Shown here piece by piece: positions 4,845 through 6,368 of a stretch of 6,368 bases of DNA. The translations under genes and the position numbers were made by a program. Source of the DNA: Lachnospiraceae bacterium (GTDB taxonomy: Bacteria; Bacillota_A; Clostridia; Lachnospirales; Lachnospiraceae); contig JAEEJD010000217.1 in assembly GCA_016281675.1 (NCBI GenBank), positions 1 to 6,368 of the forward strand. The letters run 5' to 3'. The notes below the pieces were generated by a model. That model saw only the letters and a program-made list of their open reading frames with translations. It was not told the origin of the DNA and did not search any database. Each line of letters opens with the position of its first letter. Position 1 is the first letter of the stretch.

Positions 4845-6167
4845 TCAGATGTGTTTTGCCCTGATACGGCGCAGTTTTCCGGCATTTAATATAAAGCGCA
4901 GAGTCTCGTCGATCACGACAACAACGAATATTGCCATTATGCCCATGTGGAATTTCATAACGATCACGGAACTGACCGCTATCACGAACACGGTTCCGAA
5001 AAGCTGTGTCTTGAGCATCCATGAAGGCTCCCCATATCCTTTGATACCGGAACCGAATATTATGTTTCCGCTCTTCGGGAAGAGGTCTATGCCGACGATA
5101 AACAGGTACAGTCCCGCTGCGGCAAGCACTTCCTTATCGGTCGTAAACATCCCGAGTATCTTCGTCGGGAATAACATGAACAGTATCAGATTAAAAGCAC
5201 AGATGGCCCAGCTCAGAATCGCAGATGTCAATATGACATCCCACACTCCTTTTATGTTCTTCTTACCGGTCTCAAATCCGGAAAGCGTAAGTGTAGCCGT
5301 TCCTATCGACCCTACAAGCACCACCGCTATAAGCTCAACTCCGAACACTATTGAGTGTATCCCGGCTGCCTCTATCGAAACCTGGTTAAGCATGGCAATA
5401 AGATAAAGATTCCCGAGATTCCACGCAAAATCCTCGCACGCCGCCGGAGCACCGTACCTGACCGACTCCGTAAACAGCGCGAACTTCGATTTGAGTATTC
5501 TTGCAAATGACGGACGAAGCGACAGGTCCTTTGTGAAAAGAACATAAAGAATAACTATGGAATCCCCAATCAGCTCCGCTATCGTTGTCGCAAGAGCCGC
5601 ACCTTTGACACCCATCGCCGGAAACCCGAAATGTCCGAAGATCATCGCGTAATCAAGAATGACGTTCGCCACCGATCTTGACACGCCGTACCAGATCATT
5701 ATCTGTGTCTTATGGGAAACCTCCAGCAGACAGCTGACCGATGCGCCTATACCCGTAAGTATGAATATCGGCGCAAAGAACTGTGCGTAGTCAATGCTCA
5801 TGCCCATGATGCTCTCGTCCACGCCCATCAGGCCGAAGGCGAACCGGGGACAAAATACCCAGAAGAGGAACAGCAGAACGCCAAGAACATTGTTGAATTT
5901 AAAAAGTGCCGCAAGCAGATCTTTTGCCCTGTCAATTTCATTGGCCCCATATGCCTGGCTGACAAGTATCGTCGCACCCGTTGTGAGCGAAAAGATCAGA
6001 CTCATGGTCGTCCACATGGGTGTCGAGGCATTACCGACGGCACTCATGCACTCAAGCGACAGCCTTCCTATAAAGATGCGATCTATAAGCATCTGAAGCT
6101 GCGATATCAGATTCGACAGCATGATCGGAATGGCGATCGCAAGTATTTTTCTCGTATATGTTTTCAT
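4845..6167 (-). CDS. MATE family efflux transporter
   Basis: A 440-residue inner-membrane antiporter of the multidrug and toxic compound extrusion family, with about 12 membrane segments in two homologous halves (roughly 10-170 and 235-400). It expels organic cations or drugs in exchange for Na+ or H+; the substrate here is unknown. Family marks are IPIMLSNLISQLQMLIDRIFIGRLS (about 13-37), VSQAYGANEIDRAKD (69-83), the segment NVILDYAMIFG with GVKGAALATTIAE (168-198), and SGIKGYGEP (373-381). The length is usual for the family. The start has GGAGG (6173-6177) five bases upstream. The gene begins only 14 bases after the U-tract side of the tRNA terminator, so it has no room for a promoter of its own unless one overlaps the tRNA gene or terminator. 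It ends 47 bases before the -35 box of the metY operon. No link to sulfur metabolism is visible. Confidence 0.93.
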   Translation of the reverse strand: MKTYTRKILAIAIPIMLSNLISQLQMLIDRIFIGRLSLECMSAVGNASTPMWTTMSLIFSLTTGATILVSQAYGANEIDRAKDLLAALFKFNNVLGVLLFLFWVFCPRFAFGLMGVDESIMGMSIDYAQFFAPIFILTGIGASVSCLLEVSHKTQIMIWYGVSRSVANVILDYAMIFGHFGFPAMGVKGAALATTIAELIGDSIVILYVLFTKDLSLRPSFARILKSKFALFTESVRYGAPAACEDFAWNLGNLYLIAMLNQVSIEAAGIHSIVFGVELIAVVLVGSIGTATLTLSGFETGKKNIKGVWDVILTSAILSWAICAFNLILFMLFPTKILGMFTTDKEVLAAAGLYLFIVGIDLFPKSGNIIFGSGIKGYGEPSWMLKTQLFGTVFVIAVSSVIVMKFHMGIMAIFVVVVIDETLRFILNAGKLRRIRAKHI

Positions 6168-6180
6168 GATATCCTCCGGT

Positions 6181-6218
6181 AAATTAAAACGGGGATCCCG
6201 CTTTCACGGAATCCCCGT
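6181..6218 (-). terminator. Intrinsic terminator of tRNA-Pro
   Basis: On the minus strand ACGGGGAT (6211-6218) pairs perfectly with ATCCCCGT (6189-6196). After one mismatch, CCG (6207-6209) pairs with CGG (6198-6200) around a six-base loop. The stem is followed by TTTTAATTT (6181-6189), a broken U-tract. It begins ten bases after the tRNA 3' end. The interrupted U-run may permit read-through into the MATE gene. Confidence 0.85.
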
Positions 6219-6228
6219 AATTACTTCA

Positions 6229-6303
6229 TCGGAGTGACAAGATTCGAACTTGCGGCCTCTACCTCCCTAAGATAGCGCTCTAGCCAAACTGAGCCACACC
6301 CCG
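6229..6303 (-). tRNA. tRNA-Pro, anticodon AGG
   Basis: A complete 75-nt cloverleaf without an encoded CCA. The acceptor stem is CGGGGTG/CACTCCG with one G-U pair and discriminator A73. The D arm GCTC/GAGC holds the loop AGTTTGGCTA. The anticodon stem CTATC/GGTAG has one T-G pair around the loop TTAGGGA, and the T arm GCAAG-TTCGAAT-CTTGT is standard. The anticodon at 34-36 reads AGG, for codon CCU (and CCC if A34 becomes inosine). The C1-G72 pair and G37 are typical of proline tRNAs. A34 outside tRNA-Arg is uncommon in bacteria. Confidence 0.95.
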
Positions 6304-6334
6304 ATTGCCGTGTCCCTTCGGACGAGCGTAGTTA

Positions 6335-6363
6335 ATTGTATAGGAAAGCCGCAATTATGTCAA
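6335..6363 (-). promoter_or_regulatory. Promoter of tRNA-Pro
   Basis: TTGACA (6358-6363) and TACAAT (6335-6340) are separated by exactly 17 bases on the minus strand. Transcription should start near 6328, giving a short 5' leader before the tRNA at 6303. That leader contains a small hairpin, GTCC-GAAG-GGAC (6311-6322), probably removed by RNase P processing. Confidence 0.88.
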
Positions 6364-6368
6364 GGAGA

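Noticed and set aside
4801..4847. Terminator between MATE and the metY promoter
   Set aside because: AAAAATA/TATTTTT (4809-4830) is an all-AU stem without a following U-run on the minus strand. TGACG/CGTCA near the MATE stop is followed by A residues on that strand. Neither makes a convincing intrinsic terminator.
6168..6303. tRNA-Pro as an integration site for a mobile element
   Set aside because: No integrase gene and no direct repeat of the tRNA 3' end was seen, and the neighbouring genes look like ordinary chromosome.

Overview
The window carries seven protein-coding genes and one tRNA gene, all on the minus strand, so it reads from high to low coordinates. The order is tRNA-Pro(AGG), a MATE efflux pump, a regulated leader, metY, cysK, an Rrf2-family regulator, an MFS transporter, and the 5' part of valS, which is cut by the window edge. 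The strong AGGAGG-type ribosome sites, the sigma-70/sigma-A type promoters, the tRNA gene without an encoded CCA, and the CymR-like regulator beside cysK suggest a Firmicute. A clostridium of the Lachnospiraceae type is most likely, but that assignment is inferred from style and not proved.

Right end (about 6181-6368): a tRNA-Pro gene has its own near-consensus promoter and an intrinsic terminator. Just behind the terminator lies a MATE-family multidrug/Na+ or H+ antiporter gene (4845-6167) that has no obvious promoter of its own.

Centre (2351-4798): this is a sulfur-assimilation operon. A promoter with a perfect 17-bp spacer (TTGACA/TATAGT) drives a leader of about 170 nt, then metY (O-acetylhomoserine sulfhydrylase) and cysK (cysteine synthase). 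A perfect inverted repeat, ATACTA-N6-TAGTAT, fills the promoter spacer and is a likely operator. The leader holds an unannotated 24-codon upstream ORF with a strong Shine-Dalgarno site. Its peptide contains the run MCCRCM, and the ORF runs into a hairpin. This is the most interesting element of the window: a probable cysteine-sensing (perhaps also methionine-sensing) leader peptide that would control metY-cysK by ribosome stalling.

Left part (1-2350): the operon continues with 16-bp and 6-bp gaps into the Rrf2/CymR-like regulator and a LacY-fold MFS transporter of unknown substrate. Then comes valS with its own ribosome site and a possible weak promoter. The picture is two layers of sulfur control. 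One is transcriptional: the Rrf2 protein, encoded in its own target operon next to cysK, probably acts at the palindrome. The other is translational, through the cysteine-rich leader ORF. As expected for genes needed under sulfur starvation, MetY has no cysteine and no methionine apart from its initiator, and CysK has no cysteine. No intergenic gap exceeds 300 bases. The largest (4592-4844) is the regulatory region described above.
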